A DNA stretch of 64,000 bases. Origin: Biomaibacter acetigenes (GTDB taxonomy: Bacteria > Bacillota > Thermosediminibacteria > Thermosediminibacterales > Tepidanaerobacteraceae). The notes beneath the pieces were generated by a model. The model saw only the letters and a program-made list of their open reading frames with translations, was not told the origin of the DNA and did not search any database. The DNA is taken from the NCBI RefSeq assembly GCF_003691585.1, contig NZ_CP033169.1, positions 2,790,001-2,854,000 of the forward strand, read 5' to 3'. The translations under genes and the position numbers were made by a program. This document shows positions 16,416 to 25,348 of this stretch, piece by piece; the first letter of the stretch is position 1; each line of letters starts with the position of its first letter.

Positions 16416-17345
16416 ATGATTGTCCTGCATTCACCTTTTTATCCCATGGAGCCTGAAACTTTCCCCCGGCCCTTTGACGATCCGGATTTCGGTTTCCAGA
16501 TAAAATGGGATGGCACCAGAATCCTGGCCCATGTTAGCGGGGAAGTGAAACTGTTCAATAGAAAAAAGAAATCCAGGACCCTCCAATACCCCGAGATTGC
16601 AAGTAGCCTTTTTGATATTTTCAAAGGGCGAAGCCTTGTCCTGGATGGCGAAATAATCACACTGGTAAACGGAAAACCCTCTTTTCAGCAGCTCATGCGC
16701 CGGGACTGGGCCTCGGACCCTGCCACGGTAAAATCCCTGATGGAAAAAATCCCCGTGACTTATGTGGTCTTTGACATCCTTTACCTGGATGGAGATGAAC
16801 TCGTTAACCTTACTTTTCAGGAAAGAGACAGATTGCTCAAGTCTTTAATCCCATCGATAGACCCCGTAGTGGTCACGGATACCTTTCCGGTTATAGGCAC
16901 CACACTTTTTGATGTGGTAAAACAGAGAGGTCTGGAGGGTATAGTGGCCAAAAGACTGGACAGCCGTTATGAAATGGGTAAAAAGAGCAATAAATGGCTG
17001 AAAATAAAAAATAAGAGGCTGATTAACGCCAGAATAGGGGGCTATCTGGCTGAAGGCCGCGAGGTCCGCTCCCTCCTGCTGGGGATTTTTCAGGATGGGG
17101 ATTTTATCTATATAGGAAGGGCCGGGAGCGGCCTTAAAGCCGCAGAAAGCCGGGCCCTTTACGATTTGCTTTCAAAATCCCGGGTGGCAGCATGTCCTTT
17201 TAATACCATGCCACCTCTGGCCGCCAGGGAAAAACCCTGCTGGGTCGAACCCCGGCTGGAAATTCAGGTGGAATATCTTGATTTCACCGATGAAGGCTAC
17301 CTGAGGCATCCGGTGATTAAAGGTGTTGATTTTGATTCTGTATAG
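16416..17345 (+). CDS. ATP-dependent DNA ligase
   Basis: The start is placed at the ATG at 16416 (after GGTGAT), since the upstream 17 codons do not look like ligase. The 309-residue product has the nucleotidyltransferase motif I with the catalytic Lys in IKWDGTR, motif III LDGEI, motif IV EGIVAKR and motif V KWLKIKNKR, followed by an OB-fold (GGYLAEGREVRSLLLGIF). It seals nicks and joins broken ends with ATP. It lies between LigD-Pol and Ku, so it is most likely the NHEJ ligase. Confidence 0.92.
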   Translation: MIVLHSPFYPMEPETFPRPFDDPDFGFQIKWDGTRILAHVSGEVKLFNRKKKSRTLQYPEIASSLFDIFKGRSLVLDGEIITLVNGKPSFQQLMRRDWASDPATVKSLMEKIPVTYVVFDILYLDGDELVNLTFQERDRLLKSLIPSIDPVVVTDTFPVIGTTLFDVVKQRGLEGIVAKRLDSRYEMGKKSNKWLKIKNKRLINARIGGYLAEGREVRSLLLGIFQDGDFIYIGRAGSGLKAAESRALYDLLSKSRVAACPFNTMPPLAAREKPCWVEPRLEIQVEYLDFTDEGYLRHPVIKGVDFDSV

Positions 17346-17390
17346 ACATTCGCTTTCCGATAGCAGTAACAGCCCGATACCTAACCGCTT

Positions 17391-18215
17391 TCAAACCGCC
17401 TTTTTCTTGCGGCCCCTCTTGCCCTTGACTTCCTTTTTTTCCTGCTTTTCCTTTTCCGCCAGAGCAAGGCTGGCCTTCAGAGCTTCCATGAGGTCTACCA
17501 CTTTTTCTTCCCTGGGCGCCGGAATCCGGATTTCCTCGCCCTCCACTTTGGCCCTTATGATGTCAAGTAGGGCTTTGCGATAGTCGTCGGTATACTTTTC
17601 AGGCTTGAACTCCGTGGAAAGGGAACTCACCAGCTGCACGGCCATTTTGACCTCGTTTTCGTGGAGTTTTACATCGGGAGAGACCGGTATTCCGCCGACA
17701 TCCCGCACCTCTTCGGGATAATACATGGTCTCCATAATTATATAGTTTTCGCCGTAAGGGCGAAGGCATGCCAGGCTCTGCTTCGCCCTTATCACCACCT
17801 TTGCCACGGCTATCTTGCCTGCCTCTTCCATAGCCTTCCTCAAAAGGATATAGGCCTTCTGCCCCGTCTCCTCGGGTCCCAGAAAATATGAATGGTCAAA
17901 ATATATGGGGTCTATGTCACGTAAATCCACAAAATCTACGATATCGATAGTGCGGGTGGTCTCATCGGGAATACTTTCCAGGTCTTTGTCCTCTATAATT
18001 ACGAACTTTCCCTTTTCATATTCGTATCCCCGCGCTATCTCGTCTTCTTCCACCTTCCTGCCGCAGGTAGGGCATACTTTTTCGTATTTTATGGGCGTTC
18101 CGCACTCTCTGTGAAGCTGGCGGAAGCTTATATTCTTTTTTTCTGTGGCCGCATACATTTTGATGGGCACATTCACCAGACCGAAACTTATGGAACCGCG
18201 CCATAGAGCTCTCAT
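17391..18215 (-). CDS. ku: Ku protein (non-homologous end joining)
   Basis: A 274-residue bacterial Ku. The beta-barrel core is clear: ALWRGSISFGLVNVPIKMY at the start, then RQLHRECGTPIKYEKVCPTC with a CxxC pair, VDFVDLRDIDPIYFDHSYFL in the middle, and a Lys-rich C-terminal tail (KKEVKGKRGRKKK) that helps DNA binding. It forms a ring-shaped dimer on DNA ends and recruits LigD-Pol and ligase. It converges with the ligase gene 45 bases away. Confidence 0.95.
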   Translation of the reverse strand: MRALWRGSISFGLVNVPIKMYAATEKKNISFRQLHRECGTPIKYEKVCPTCGRKVEEDEIARGYEYEKGKFVIIEDKDLESIPDETTRTIDIVDFVDLRDIDPIYFDHSYFLGPEETGQKAYILLRKAMEEAGKIAVAKVVIRAKQSLACLRPYGENYIIMETMYYPEEVRDVGGIPVSPDVKLHENEVKMAVQLVSSLSTEFKPEKYTDDYRKALLDIIRAKVEGEEIRIPAPREEKVVDLMEALKASLALAEKEKQEKKEVKGKRGRKKKAV

Positions 18216-18366
18216 GAAACCACCTCATACATTTCTTCAATATTTAATGTTTCATTTTTAATATTCCATTTAAAAGGCATATTAATTACATCCGGTCTCT
18301 GATAAATGGCAGTTTTTCCAGTAAATTAATATTATAAACTCCTAATTTGGTGAAAAAATAATACTA

Positions 18367-18437
18367 CCTGCTGATGGTTAGCGAGGTACTTTATCTTAAC
18401 CTGGTATCGATAGTTAGCCGTCAGCAGGCCTTATTTT
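18367..18437. other. long hairpin upstream of purK promoter
   Basis: CCTGCTGATGGTTAGC (18367-18382) pairs with GTTAGCCGTCAGCAGG (18413-18428), about 16 pairs with a few G-T pairs, and the loop holds a second small inverted pair (GGTAC/GGTATC). A T-rich run follows on the plus strand. It lies before the purK promoter at 18441, so it is not in the purK leader. It may be a terminator for an unseen transcript or a structured element. Confidence 0.45.
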
Positions 18438-18440
18438 TTA

Positions 18441-18468
18441 TTGACAAAAAATCTCAACAATATATTAT
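18441..18468 (+). promoter_or_regulatory. probable sigma-A promoter of purK-purE
   Basis: TTGACA at 18441-18446 and TATTAT at 18463-18468, spaced 16 bases, 31 bases before the purK start. Confidence 0.6.
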
Positions 18469-18499
18469 TAATATAGATAAAATAGTTGGAGAGGGAAAA

Positions 18500-19639
18500 A
18501 TGGGAAATAAGATGGATTTAAAGCTCGGAATCATAGGGGGCGGGCAGCTGGGGAAAATGATGGCCCAGGAGGCCAGGAAGTTCGGATTTAAAGTCTTTGT
18601 GCTGGACCCAACGCCCGGGTCTCCGGCATCCCAGGTGGCCGACAGCCAGATCGTGGCGGATTTTTACAACGCTGAAAAAATAAAAGAACTGGTGGAAAAA
18701 AGCGATATTTCCACTTACGAAATCGAACATATCAACACCGATGTGTTAAAAGAGCTGGTATATGAAGGATATACCGTGCATCCATCACCGGAAGTTCTGG
18801 AAACTATAAAAGACAAATCAAGACAAAAGCAAATGCTCAACCAGAACCATATACCCACATCCAGGTGGAAAATGGTAGAAAAAGACCTGTATTCAGAGGT
18901 TATAGATTTTGGACTCCCGGCTGTACAGAAGGCATGCCACGGTGGTTATGACGGCAGGGGTGTTTTCGTAATCCATGAAAAACAGGATGTTTTAAATGCC
19001 CTGAAATGTGATTCTTTCCTGGAAGAACTGGTGGACATTGAAAAAGAGCTGGCGGTAATGGTAGCAAGAAGCGCAAAAGGTGAGATAAAATGCTATCCGG
19101 TGGTGGAGATGGCTTTTGATGAAAGGGCCAATATATGCGACACGGTTATAGCTCCGGCCAGGGTAAACCAGAGAATTCAGCAGGAGGCCTCCGATATAGC
19201 CGTAAGCTGCGTGGAGGCTCTGGATGGCGTGGGCATCTTCGGCATAGAGATGTTCCTCACAAGAGCCGGAAAAGTCCTGGTAAACGAAATTGCCCCCAGG
19301 CCTCATAACTCCGGCCATTATACCATAGAAGCCTGCGCGACTTCTCAATTTGAACAGCATATCAGGGCCATAGCAGGCTTTCCCCTGGGCTCCACCGAGC
19401 TGCTGGTCCCGGCGGTCATGGTCAATATCCTGGGGGAAGAGGGTTACGAAGGCAGGCCGAATTTTGCAGGCATCGAAGATGTGCTTGCCATTCCCGGCGC
19501 CAGCATCCACATATATGGTAAGAAAACTACAAAGCCCTTCAGAAAAATGGGGCATGTCACCATAGTGGATAAAAACATAGATACAGCCCTGGAAAAGGCG
19601 GAAATAGTAAAACATAAGCTAAAAGTGAAATCTTACTAG
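18500..19639 (+). CDS. purK: 5-(carboxyamino)imidazole ribonucleotide synthase
   Basis: An ATP-grasp enzyme that joins bicarbonate to AIR to give N5-CAIR in purine synthesis. The start is placed at the ATG at 18500 after GGAGAGGG, giving 379 residues that begin with the Rossmann-like LGIIGGGQLGKMMAQEA. The ATP-grasp centre shows PAVQKACHGGYDGRGVFVI and late EIAPRPHNSGHYTIEACATSQFEQH, both characteristic of PurK. It is followed by purE, the next enzyme, 69 bases on. The rest of the pur pathway is not in the window. Confidence 0.95.
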   Translation: MGNKMDLKLGIIGGGQLGKMMAQEARKFGFKVFVLDPTPGSPASQVADSQIVADFYNAEKIKELVEKSDISTYEIEHINTDVLKELVYEGYTVHPSPEVLETIKDKSRQKQMLNQNHIPTSRWKMVEKDLYSEVIDFGLPAVQKACHGGYDGRGVFVIHEKQDVLNALKCDSFLEELVDIEKELAVMVARSAKGEIKCYPVVEMAFDERANICDTVIAPARVNQRIQQEASDIAVSCVEALDGVGIFGIEMFLTRAGKVLVNEIAPRPHNSGHYTIEACATSQFEQHIRAIAGFPLGSTELLVPAVMVNILGEEGYEGRPNFAGIEDVLAIPGASIHIYGKKTTKPFRKMGHVTIVDKNIDTALEKAEIVKHKLKVKSY

Positions 19640-19708
19640 AAGTCAGAGGCCGAAGGTCAGATGTTAGCTTTAATTGTAACGACCACGGTTATAAAAAGGA
19701 GGATCATC

Positions 19709-20236
19709 ATGGAATCAAAAAATGTGCTCGTCGGCATCATTATGGGCAGCGATTCGGACTTGCCCGTATTAAAGGACGCCGCTAAAATCCTGGAGGAATT
19801 TGGCATAGGTTTTGAAATCACCATAGTTTCAGCTCACAGGACACCCCAGAGAATGTTCGATTATGCCAAAAAGGCTGAAGAAAGAGGCCTTGAAGTGATT
19901 ATCGCCGGTGCCGGAGGCGCCGCCCATCTTCCGGGCATGGTGGCCGCCATCACGAATCTTCCGGTCATCGGCGTGCCGGTTAAAACATCCGCTTTAAACG
20001 GATTAGATTCCCTTTTATCTATAGTGCAGATGCCGGGTGGAATCCCTGTTGCCACAGTGGCTATCAACAACGCTAAAAACGCCGGCATCCTGGCAGCCCA
20101 CATCCTGGGAATAAAATATCCTGAAATAAGGAAAAAGATAGCGGATTATAAGCAAGCCATGAAGGCCGAAGTGGAGAAAAAGGCGGAGAAATTGGAATCT
20201 ATGGGATATGAAGACTTTCTGAACAGTAGCAAGTAA
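19709..20236 (+). CDS. purE: N5-carboxyaminoimidazole ribonucleotide mutase
   Basis: The start at 19709 has AAAGGAGG nine bases upstream. The 175-residue product carries the class I PurE motifs: [11 protein letters not shown] near the N-terminus, SAHRTP (with the catalytic His) and [14 protein letters not shown]. It converts the N5-CAIR made by PurK into CAIR. Co-transcription with purK is likely. Confidence 0.95.
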   Translation: MESKNVLVGIIMGSDSDLPVLKDAAKILEEFGIGFEITIVSAHRTPQRMFDYAKKAEERGLEVIIAGAGGAAHLPGMVAAITNLPVIGVPVKTSALNGLDSLLSIVQMPGGIPVATVAINNAKNAGILAAHILGIKYPEIRKKIADYKQAMKAEVEKKAEKLESMGYEDFLNSSK

Positions 20237-20281
20237 GAGAATGGAATCCGAAATTCGCAAAATATGATTGGAGGAGATACC

Positions 20282-21460
20282 TTGAAATTACATAAGATGA
20301 AAGATGGAGTTTATATGATCCCAGCGGTGCACTGGGAAAGGAGGCTGTTCGATTCCCTTATACCGCTTCCCGACGGGACAAGCTATAACGCCTATCTTGT
20401 GGAAGGCAGCGAAAAGACCGCCCTCATAGACACCGTAGACCCCATGAAGGCCGAATTTTTAATGGAACAATTAAAGGATGTCAAAAGACTGGACTATATA
20501 GTGGCCAACCATGCGGAGCAGGACCACTCCGGATGTATTTCACTGGTGCTTGAAAAATATCCCGAGGCCAAAGTTTTCGCCACTCCCAAGGCAAAACCCA
20601 TGCTTATGGACCTGCTGCTCATCCCGGAGGATAAAATCATCACCGTGGAGGACGGCGAAACCCTTTCCCTGGGCGATAAGACTCTGCGCTTTATCCACGC
20701 TCCCTGGGTCCACTGGCCGGAGACCATGTTCACATACCTTGAAGAAGATAAGATCCTCTTTACGTGTGACTTTCTTGGCTCCCATATGGCTACATCGGAA
20801 ATGTATGCCACTGATGAATGCAAGGTGTATGAATCAGCCAAGCGGTATTACTCGGAAATCATGATGCCCTTCAGGACCTCCATCCAGAAAAATCTGGATA
20901 AACTAAAGGACCTCACCATCGACATCATAGCCCCCAGCCATGGCCCTGCATACAATAAACCCGAATTTATAATCAATGCCTATCACAGCTGGGTCTATGA
21001 TGAGCCCGGAAACATAGCGGTCATTCCTTTTGTGAGCATGCACGGCAGTGTGAAAAAGATGGTAGAACATCTGGAAGGGGCACTTAAAGAAAGGGGAGTC
21101 ATAGTAAAACCCTTTGACCTTACGGTCACCGATCTGGGTCAGCTGGCCATGGCCCTGGTGGACGCCGCCACCGTGGTGATAGGGACGCCCGCGGTTCTGG
21201 CCGGAGCCCATCCAGACGCAATATATGCCACGTATCTGGCCAACGCCCTGCGGCCCAAGGCAAAATTTATATCCATAATTGGTTCCTACAGTTGGGGAAG
21301 TAAAGCTATAGACCAGCTGTCGGGCTTGCTTGCAAACCTCAAAGCTGAAGTAATCCCCCCGGTATTTATAAAGGGCTTTCCTAAAGAAGCGGATTTCAAA
21401 GCGCTGGAAAATCTCGCCGAGACCATAGCGCAAAAACACAGGGAAAATAACTTGAAGTAG
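20282..21460 (+). CDS. fprA: FprA-family A-type flavodiiron protein
   Basis: A TTG at 20282 is preferred because GGAGGAG lies just before it and would be coding if the ATG at 20264 were used. Residues 1-~245 form the metallo-beta-lactamase-like di-iron domain with ligand motif NHAEQDHSG, later FTCDFLGSH and APSHGP. Residues ~255-390 form a flavodoxin domain (VSMHGSVKKMVEHLEGAL, GTPAVLAGAHPD). Such proteins reduce O2 to water or NO to N2O and protect strict anaerobes. No rubredoxin gene is adjacent. A terminator follows. Confidence 0.93.
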   Translation: MKLHKMKDGVYMIPAVHWERRLFDSLIPLPDGTSYNAYLVEGSEKTALIDTVDPMKAEFLMEQLKDVKRLDYIVANHAEQDHSGCISLVLEKYPEAKVFATPKAKPMLMDLLLIPEDKIITVEDGETLSLGDKTLRFIHAPWVHWPETMFTYLEEDKILFTCDFLGSHMATSEMYATDECKVYESAKRYYSEIMMPFRTSIQKNLDKLKDLTIDIIAPSHGPAYNKPEFIINAYHSWVYDEPGNIAVIPFVSMHGSVKKMVEHLEGALKERGVIVKPFDLTVTDLGQLAMALVDAATVVIGTPAVLAGAHPDAIYATYLANALRPKAKFISIIGSYSWGSKAIDQLSGLLANLKAEVIPPVFIKGFPKEADFKALENLAETIAQKHRENNLK

Positions 21461-21464
21461 ATAA

Positions 21465-21496
21465 AATCCCCGGTAAAATATGCCGGGGATTTTTAG
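21465..21496 (+). terminator. intrinsic terminator after fprA
   Basis: ATCCCCGG and CCGGGGAT pair around a short loop and are followed by TTTTTAG. Confidence 0.8.
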
Positions 21497-21569
21497 TACC
21501 ACAAAGTGGTATGATGATTATCTATAATTTATTCTTGAGTCGGAAACCACATAAATTTTAAAAATCTAC

Positions 21570-21629
21570 TTTACATAGAACGAAAGGCGTGATATATTTA
21601 GTGCATGCAAGTAATCACTTGCATGCACT
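21570..21629 (+). promoter_or_regulatory. promoter with perfect palindromic operator for TetR-exporter operon
   Basis: TTTACA (21570-21575) and TATATT (21593-21598) are 17 bases apart. Immediately downstream lies a perfect inverted repeat AGTGCATGCAAGT (21600-21612) and ACTTGCATGCACT (21617-21629) with four bases between. It covers the expected transcription start, the normal place for a repressor. The TetR protein encoded next is the obvious candidate. Confidence 0.75.
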
Positions 21630-21727
21630 GCTTTTACCACCCTGAAAAAGCGTTTTTCATTTATCTGAAAGGCCACGAAGTGCATGGTGGTCTACACCGT
21701 TTATCACTATATAGGGAGGTTGGATAA

Positions 21728-22324
21728 TTGGACGAGACAGAACGGCGGATCATCGAAGCCGCTATCAAAGTTTTTTCGGAAAAGGGTTTTGTGGGTGCCA
21801 GTACCCGGGAAATCGCAGATACGGCAGGAGTAAATGAAGTGACACTTTTCAGGAGGTTCGGCAGCAAGAAAAATATCCTTCATCATATCATCCACCAGGC
21901 CGTTGAGATTTACGGTTACCATGTGGTGGTAGAGCCGGTGGCAAAGATATTTGAAGAAAAGGACCTTACTATCCGCCAAAGGCTCATAAATTTACTCAAA
22001 AACCGCTACAAACTCATAATGAAGCACTTCCCCCTGCTAAAAATAATGTTGCAGGAATCCAGCCTGAATACTGAAATAAGAAATCTTTTTTTTGAAAAAG
22101 TAATCATGAAAGCCATTAAAGTGGCCGAAGTTTTCATGGCAGAAGGCATCCAGTCAGGGTATATCAGGGAGGATATAGACCCGATGACGGCCCTTCGTTC
22201 GCTGATGGGTATGCTGATGTTTCTAATAATACAGCAGAACTTTTTTATAAAATTAACCGAAAAAGAAGTGGAACAGGAAATACAAAAAATCGTCGATATT
22301 TTCCTTTATGGCATATCAAAGTGA
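21728..22324 (+). CDS. TetR/AcrR-family transcriptional regulator
   Basis: A 198-residue regulator starting at a TTG at 21728 after GGGAGG. The N-terminal helix-turn-helix is typical: RIIEAAIKVFSEKGFVGAST, then REIADTAGVNEVTLFRRFGS. The C-terminal part (~70-198) is an all-helical ligand-binding domain, different in each family. It leads an operon of membrane-fusion protein, ABC ATPase and permease, so it probably represses them until a toxic compound binds. The palindrome at 21600-21629 is its likely operator. Confidence 0.9.
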   Translation: MDETERRIIEAAIKVFSEKGFVGASTREIADTAGVNEVTLFRRFGSKKNILHHIIHQAVEIYGYHVVVEPVAKIFEEKDLTIRQRLINLLKNRYKLIMKHFPLLKIMLQESSLNTEIRNLFFEKVIMKAIKVAEVFMAEGIQSGYIREDIDPMTALRSLMGMLMFLIIQQNFFIKLTEKEVEQEIQKIVDIFLYGISK

Positions 22325-22335
22325 GGTGAAATACT

Positions 22336-23349
22336 GTGAAAAGAGCATATATATTGCTTTTATCCATAATAACGGTGATATTTGCCGTTACAGGCTGCAC
22401 GTATACCAATGAAAAGGAAAATTTAACTTTTTCAGGCACCGTGGAAGCCGATGAGGTAAATGTAAATTCGGAGATTCAGGGGAAAATAACCAGCATTTTT
22501 GCAAAAGAAGGAGACGCAGTCAAAAAAGGTGATTTACTGGTACAGCTCGACGACACATCCTTAAAACTTCAGGAAGCTTTGGCAAAAGCTGGGGTGGAAA
22601 AGGCCAGGGCCCAGCTTGACGATGTGCTGGCAGGAAGCCGGGATGAGTCCATAAAAGCTGCCGATGCGGGAGTAAAGCAGGCGCAAGCGATGCTTTCCGG
22701 GGCTGAAAAAAATGTGAAATATTATGAGGACCTTCTGGCTAAAAATGAAGAGCTTTTTAAAGATGGGGCAATCCCCGAGCAAAAAATAACGGATTTAAAA
22801 GAAGCGCTGGAAAGTGCCCGAAGCCAGTATGAAAAAGCAAAAGCCGGTCTGGATCAGGCCATAGCCCAAAGGGATCTATTGCTTAAAGGATCAACATCCA
22901 ACAATATTAAAGCCGCAAGAGCTGCATATTCTCAGGCGGAAGCTTCGCTGGACATGGCCAGGGAAATGGTCGAAAAGTCCAGGATATTCTCACCACTGGA
23001 CGGAACTGTACTTTATAGCAATTTTAAGCCCGGAGAAGTGGTCTTTCCCGGCTCTCCCATCATGACCATATTAGACTTAAAAAATCCCTGGATAAACATA
23101 TATATCCCCGAAAAAGATTTAAAACTGGTAAAATTACATCAATCCTTAGATGTGAGATATGAAGATAAAGTTGTCAAAGGGGAGATTATTTTTATCTCCC
23201 CTCAAGGTGAATTTACCCCGAGGAACATCCAGGCAAAAGAAGAAAGGCAAAATGTGGTCTACAAGGTCAAGGTCAAATTACCGTATTCCGATATTTTAAA
23301 GCCCGGTATGGAAGTAGATGTAGTATTACCGGCAGGGGAAGTGAAATAA
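22336..23349 (+). CDS. HlyD-family membrane-fusion lipoprotein of ABC exporter
   Basis: A 337-residue protein with a lipoprotein signal (TVIFAVTGC, lipidated Cys at about residue 21). A biotinyl-lipoyl-like half (FSGTVEADEVNVNSEIQGKI, VKKGDLLVQLDD) brackets a long Ala/Lys-rich coiled hairpin (~75-205); then RIFSPLDGTVLYSNFKPGEV and a beta-barrel follow. It would link the ABC transporter to the outside face. It overlaps the ATPase gene by one base (TAATG). Confidence 0.9.
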   Translation: MKRAYILLLSIITVIFAVTGCTYTNEKENLTFSGTVEADEVNVNSEIQGKITSIFAKEGDAVKKGDLLVQLDDTSLKLQEALAKAGVEKARAQLDDVLAGSRDESIKAADAGVKQAQAMLSGAEKNVKYYEDLLAKNEELFKDGAIPEQKITDLKEALESARSQYEKAKAGLDQAIAQRDLLLKGSTSNNIKAARAAYSQAEASLDMAREMVEKSRIFSPLDGTVLYSNFKPGEVVFPGSPIMTILDLKNPWINIYIPEKDLKLVKLHQSLDVRYEDKVVKGEIIFISPQGEFTPRNIQAKEERQNVVYKVKVKLPYSDILKPGMEVDVVLPAGEVK

Positions 23350-24119
23350 TGGATTATGCAGTGGAATTAAACGGTATTACCAAAAAATACGGTCATCTTA
23401 CGGCTGTAGACAATCTCAGTTTGAAAATACCTGCCGGCAGCATCTTCGGTTTCCTGGGGCCCAACGGTTCCGGAAAAACCACCACCATTAGGATGATGTG
23501 CGGCGTCCTGACACCCACTTCCGGCAGCGGGAAAGTCCTGGGATATGACATTTTGAAAAACTCTGAGCAAATAAAAAAGAATATAGGCTACATGTCCCAG
23601 AAGTTCAGCCTTTATGAGGACCTAACCGTGGAGGAAAACCTGGATTTTTACGGTGAGATTTACTCCATACCCTCAAAGGAGTTCAAAGAGCGCAAGGTTT
23701 CAGTTATAAGGATGGCGGGCCTTTCAGGGAGGGAAAATACTTTAGCCGGCAATCTTTCCGGCGGCTGGAAGCAAAGGCTGGCGCTGGGTTGTGCCCTCAT
23801 CCATAAACCCAGTTTATTGTTCCTCGATGAACCAACGGCAGGGGTGGATCCGGTTTCCCGGCGGATATTCTGGAAGGTCATCAGGGAGATGACTAAAAAA
23901 AATATCACCGTAATAGTATCCACCCATTACATGGATGAAGCACAGACCTGTAACCTCATAGGCTTTATGTTCAAGGGCAAACTCCTGGATTTCGGAAATC
24001 CCGAAGAAATCGTCAGAAACAAAAAAGCCCGGAATCTGGAGGACGTTTTTATAAACTACGTGGAAGAAATGACCGGAGAAAAGATAGAAGACATTTTTAA
24101 TCCTTTGAGTCTTGTATAG
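23349..24119 (+). CDS. ABC transporter ATP-binding protein
   Basis: A 256-residue ATPase. Walker A GPNGSGKTTTIRMMCG, Q-loop GYMSQKFSLYEDL, signature LSGGWKQRLALGCALIH (LSGGW in place of LSGGQ), Walker B LLFLDEPTAGVDP and switch His in VSTHYMDEA are all present. The type is the DrrA/CcmA-like group that drives ABC-2 exporters. It works with the permease at 24152. Confidence 0.93.
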   Translation: MDYAVELNGITKKYGHLTAVDNLSLKIPAGSIFGFLGPNGSGKTTTIRMMCGVLTPTSGSGKVLGYDILKNSEQIKKNIGYMSQKFSLYEDLTVEENLDFYGEIYSIPSKEFKERKVSVIRMAGLSGRENTLAGNLSGGWKQRLALGCALIHKPSLLFLDEPTAGVDPVSRRIFWKVIREMTKKNITVIVSTHYMDEAQTCNLIGFMFKGKLLDFGNPEEIVRNKKARNLEDVFINYVEEMTGEKIEDIFNPLSLV

Positions 24120-24151
24120 AACCATCACTTTATCTGAAAAAGGAATGATAG

Positions 24152-25285
24152 ATGATGAGCTTTCGCAGGATATTGTCCATTATAAAAAAAGAGTTCATTC
24201 AGATAAAAAGGGATAGACCCAGCCTGGGCATCGCCATTATGATGCCTCTGATGATGATGTTTTTATTCGGATATGCGGTAAAAGTGGAGGTGGATCATGT
24301 CCCCACGGTTGTCTGGGATGAGAGCCAAACACTGCAGAGCAGGGAATTAATCCAGGCATTTAAAAACTCCGATTATTTTGATGTAGTCACATATGCCTCA
24401 AGTAGAGGCGAAATGCAGGACTTGATGGACAGAGGAGAAGTAAAGGCGGCATTACACATCCCGCCGAACTTTTCAAGAAATATTTTAAAAGGCGAACCTG
24501 TCGAAACCGAGATGTTGATAGACGGTTCGGACCCCACTGTTGCCAGGACGGTGTTTTCCAGCGGTGTAATAATAGCCGAGAATTTCTCCCGAAACATTTC
24601 TTTAAAAGCGATGCTGAAAAGGGGAAGCGGGACTATTACCTTGCCTGTAGAATTTAAACCCCGGGTAGAGTATAATCCATCTTTTAAGACAGAGATATTT
24701 ACTATTCCCGGTCTGATAGGCCTTGTGATGCAAAATATCACGGTCATGCTTACGGCCTTTGCTCTTGTTCGGGAGCGGGAAAGGGGCACCATCGAACAGC
24801 TGATAGTAACCCCCATAAAGCCTGCAGAGCTGATTGTGGGAAAGCTCATCCCCTATATTTTCATAGCCCTCATAGATTTTACATTGTCCCTTTCTATCGG
24901 CATGTTCTGGTTCCATGTCCCGGTAAAAGGAAGCCTTGCACTTTTATTTATGTTAGCCCTTGATTTTATCATAGTGGCTCTTTCAATAGGCATCCTCATT
25001 TCCACAGTGGCCAGGACCCAACTTCAGGCCATGCAGATGACGGTATTGTTTATAATGCCCAGCATCATATTATCGGGGTTTATCTTCCCACTGGATGCCA
25101 TGCCGTTGGCCGTCCGACTTATAAGTTGCGCCATACCTCTCACATATTTCCTTCGGATAATTCGGGGCATAGCAGTAAAAGGCGTGAGTTTCGACATCCT
25201 TTTTTCCGATGCCATGGCTCTGGCCTTCTTCGGCCTTGCCCTATTCGTGCTGGCTGTAGTAAGATTCAGAAAAAAACTGGAGTAG
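24152..25285 (+). CDS. ABC-2 type transporter permease
   Basis: A 377-residue permease: one N-terminal helix (SLGIAIMMPLMMMFLFGYAV), a large external domain to about residue 180, then five helices with the ABC-2 pattern RERERGTIEQLIVTPIKPAELI. It is a single permease gene, so it presumably acts as a homodimer. With the HlyD-like protein and ATPase it resembles YbhF/YbhS-type drug exporters. Substrate unknown. Confidence 0.9.
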   Translation: MMSFRRILSIIKKEFIQIKRDRPSLGIAIMMPLMMMFLFGYAVKVEVDHVPTVVWDESQTLQSRELIQAFKNSDYFDVVTYASSRGEMQDLMDRGEVKAALHIPPNFSRNILKGEPVETEMLIDGSDPTVARTVFSSGVIIAENFSRNISLKAMLKRGSGTITLPVEFKPRVEYNPSFKTEIFTIPGLIGLVMQNITVMLTAFALVRERERGTIEQLIVTPIKPAELIVGKLIPYIFIALIDFTLSLSIGMFWFHVPVKGSLALLFMLALDFIIVALSIGILISTVARTQLQAMQMTVLFIMPSIILSGFIFPLDAMPLAVRLISCAIPLTYFLRIIRGIAVKGVSFDILFSDAMALAFFGLALFVLAVVRFRKKLE

Positions 25286-25348
25286 AAAAAATTTTACTTT
25301 CTGTGATATAATGTCTTACATGATACTTTAGTAAAGAGAGGTTTTTGC

